From Planctomycetaceae bacterium (lineage in GTDB: Bacteria > Planctomycetota > Planctomycetia > Pirellulales > JAEUIK01), in contig JAEUIK010000486.1 in NCBI GenBank assembly GCA_016793185.1, forward strand, positions 1 through 6,395: 6,395 bases of DNA. The letters are read 5' to 3'. How positions within the stretch are numbered: position 1 is the first letter of the stretch; every line of letters begins with the position of its first letter. Below are positions 5,881-6,395 of this stretch, in pieces. Under the pieces are notes generated by a model. It ran no database searches. It was not told the DNA's origin and saw only the letters and a program-made list of their open reading frames with translations. A program made the translations under genes and the position numbers.

Positions 5881-6395
5881 GTCACGGAGAGGTCGATGTC
5901 GAGGCCGTGGTGCGTGCCGTGATGGCGCGGCTGGCTGCCGGCACGGCTGGCGCGCAGCCGGCTGCCCCCGCGGCCAGATCGGGCGAGCTGACGTTGTTGG
6001 GACGGCTGGTGACCGAGCACGACCTGGCCGAGCAATTGACGAACGAAACAACAGTGCGCGTGGCCGCGGGAACGGTCCTGACTCCCTCGGCCCGCGATTA
6101 TCTCAACGATCGAGGCATCAGACTGCAGCAGATCGACCAGGCAACGGCGCACCGGTCTGGCGCAAACGCCCCACGGCTGGTGCTGGGACTGGCGGAGACA
6201 AAGTTCGAGCCGAGCGGAACGATTGCCCAGTTGAAGCGCGACGGAATCGAGGTCGAACAGGTGGCACGCGTCGGACTGACGGGAGTTGTGGAGAACCTGG
6301 CGGACCGCGTACGCCGCGGAGGAGACCGAGCATTGCTGTTGACCGGACGCCCCGCCGCGGCCGCCTGCCTGGCGAACCGCAGCCCGGGAGTCCGA
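5877..6395 (+). CDS. Unrecognised probable microcompartment cargo protein, 3' end outside window
   Basis: An open frame of 173 codons without a stop, cut by the window end. It starts at ATG 5877, overlapping the BMC-P stop by four bases. The N-terminus VDVEAVVRAVMARLA (6-20) is an amphipathic helix followed by an Ala/Gly/Pro linker (21-36), resembling the targeting peptides of PduL and the dehydrogenase in this operon. Residues 42-83 contain VAAGTVLTPSARDYLNDRGI (62-81), similar to a motif I associate with EutT-like cobalamin adenosyltransferases. From about 99 on, APRLVLGLAETKF and later RALLLTGRPAAAACLANRSPG (151-171) resemble the start and the C-G-x-G...AANK-x-x-G-(I/V)-R part of RpiB/LacA/LacB sugar-phosphate isomerases. 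The usual Cys position would be Thr156. Function is not established; the coding call is firm because frame, coupling and composition agree. Confidence 0.85.
   Translation, partial: MSHGEVDVEAVVRAVMARLAAGTAGAQPAAPAARSGELTLLGRLVTEHDLAEQLTNETTVRVAAGTVLTPSARDYLNDRGIRLQQIDQATAHRSGANAPRLVLGLAETKFEPSGTIAQLKRDGIEVEQVARVGLTGVVENLADRVRRGGDRALLLTGRPAAAACLANRSPGVR

Noticed and set aside
3991..6051. Very long open frame on the minus strand (686 codons) opposite the dehydrogenase and BMC-P genes
   Set aside because: Its sequence is rich in Arg, His, Asp and Ala, without family motifs, and lies antisense to well-supported genes. It is explained by third-position GC bias of the + strand genes.

Overview
The window holds most of a bacterial microcompartment (BMC) operon of the planctomycete/verrucomicrobial (PVM-type) kind. 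All genes are on the + strand of GC-rich DNA. The suggested host is a planctomycete, judged from the gene set and order: a DeoR regulator, PduL, two hexamer shell proteins, acetate kinase, a pentamer shell protein, a CoA-acylating aldehyde dehydrogenase, a second pentamer protein, and an unknown cargo-like protein. The lineage call rests on recognising this locus type, not on a marker gene.

Layout. Bases 1-106 are comparatively AT-rich and carry a candidate promoter and operator. The DeoR-family regulator (107-892) and PduL phosphotransacylase (896-1570) follow, only three bases apart. The largest gap, 1571-1771, contains a degenerate ACGAAG repeat and two GGCCTC/GAGGCC hairpins that resemble an inserted REP-like element. 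Next come two BMC-H shell genes (1772-2068 and 2168-2437), a divergent acetate kinase (2493-3683), BMC-P (3741-4061), aldehyde dehydrogenase (4129-5577) and a second BMC-P (5620-5880). A gene overlapping that stop codon by 4 bases (5877-6395) runs off the window.

How they work together. In the described PVM compartments, L-fucose or L-rhamnose is cleaved by a class II aldolase (not in this window) to lactaldehyde. The dehydrogenase turns the aldehyde into an acyl-CoA inside the shell. PduL converts acyl-CoA to acyl-phosphate and recycles CoA, and the acetate-kinase-like enzyme makes ATP and the free acid. BMC-H hexamers form the facets and BMC-P pentamers cap the vertices. PduL, the dehydrogenase and the last gene product each start with a short amphipathic helix followed by a linker, as expected of encapsulation peptides.

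The compartment class itself has been described. The less ordinary points are an acetate kinase with changed active-site and acyl-pocket residues, a truncated protein that looks like a EutT-like motif joined to an RpiB/LacAB-like domain, and the hairpin element between pduL and the shell genes.
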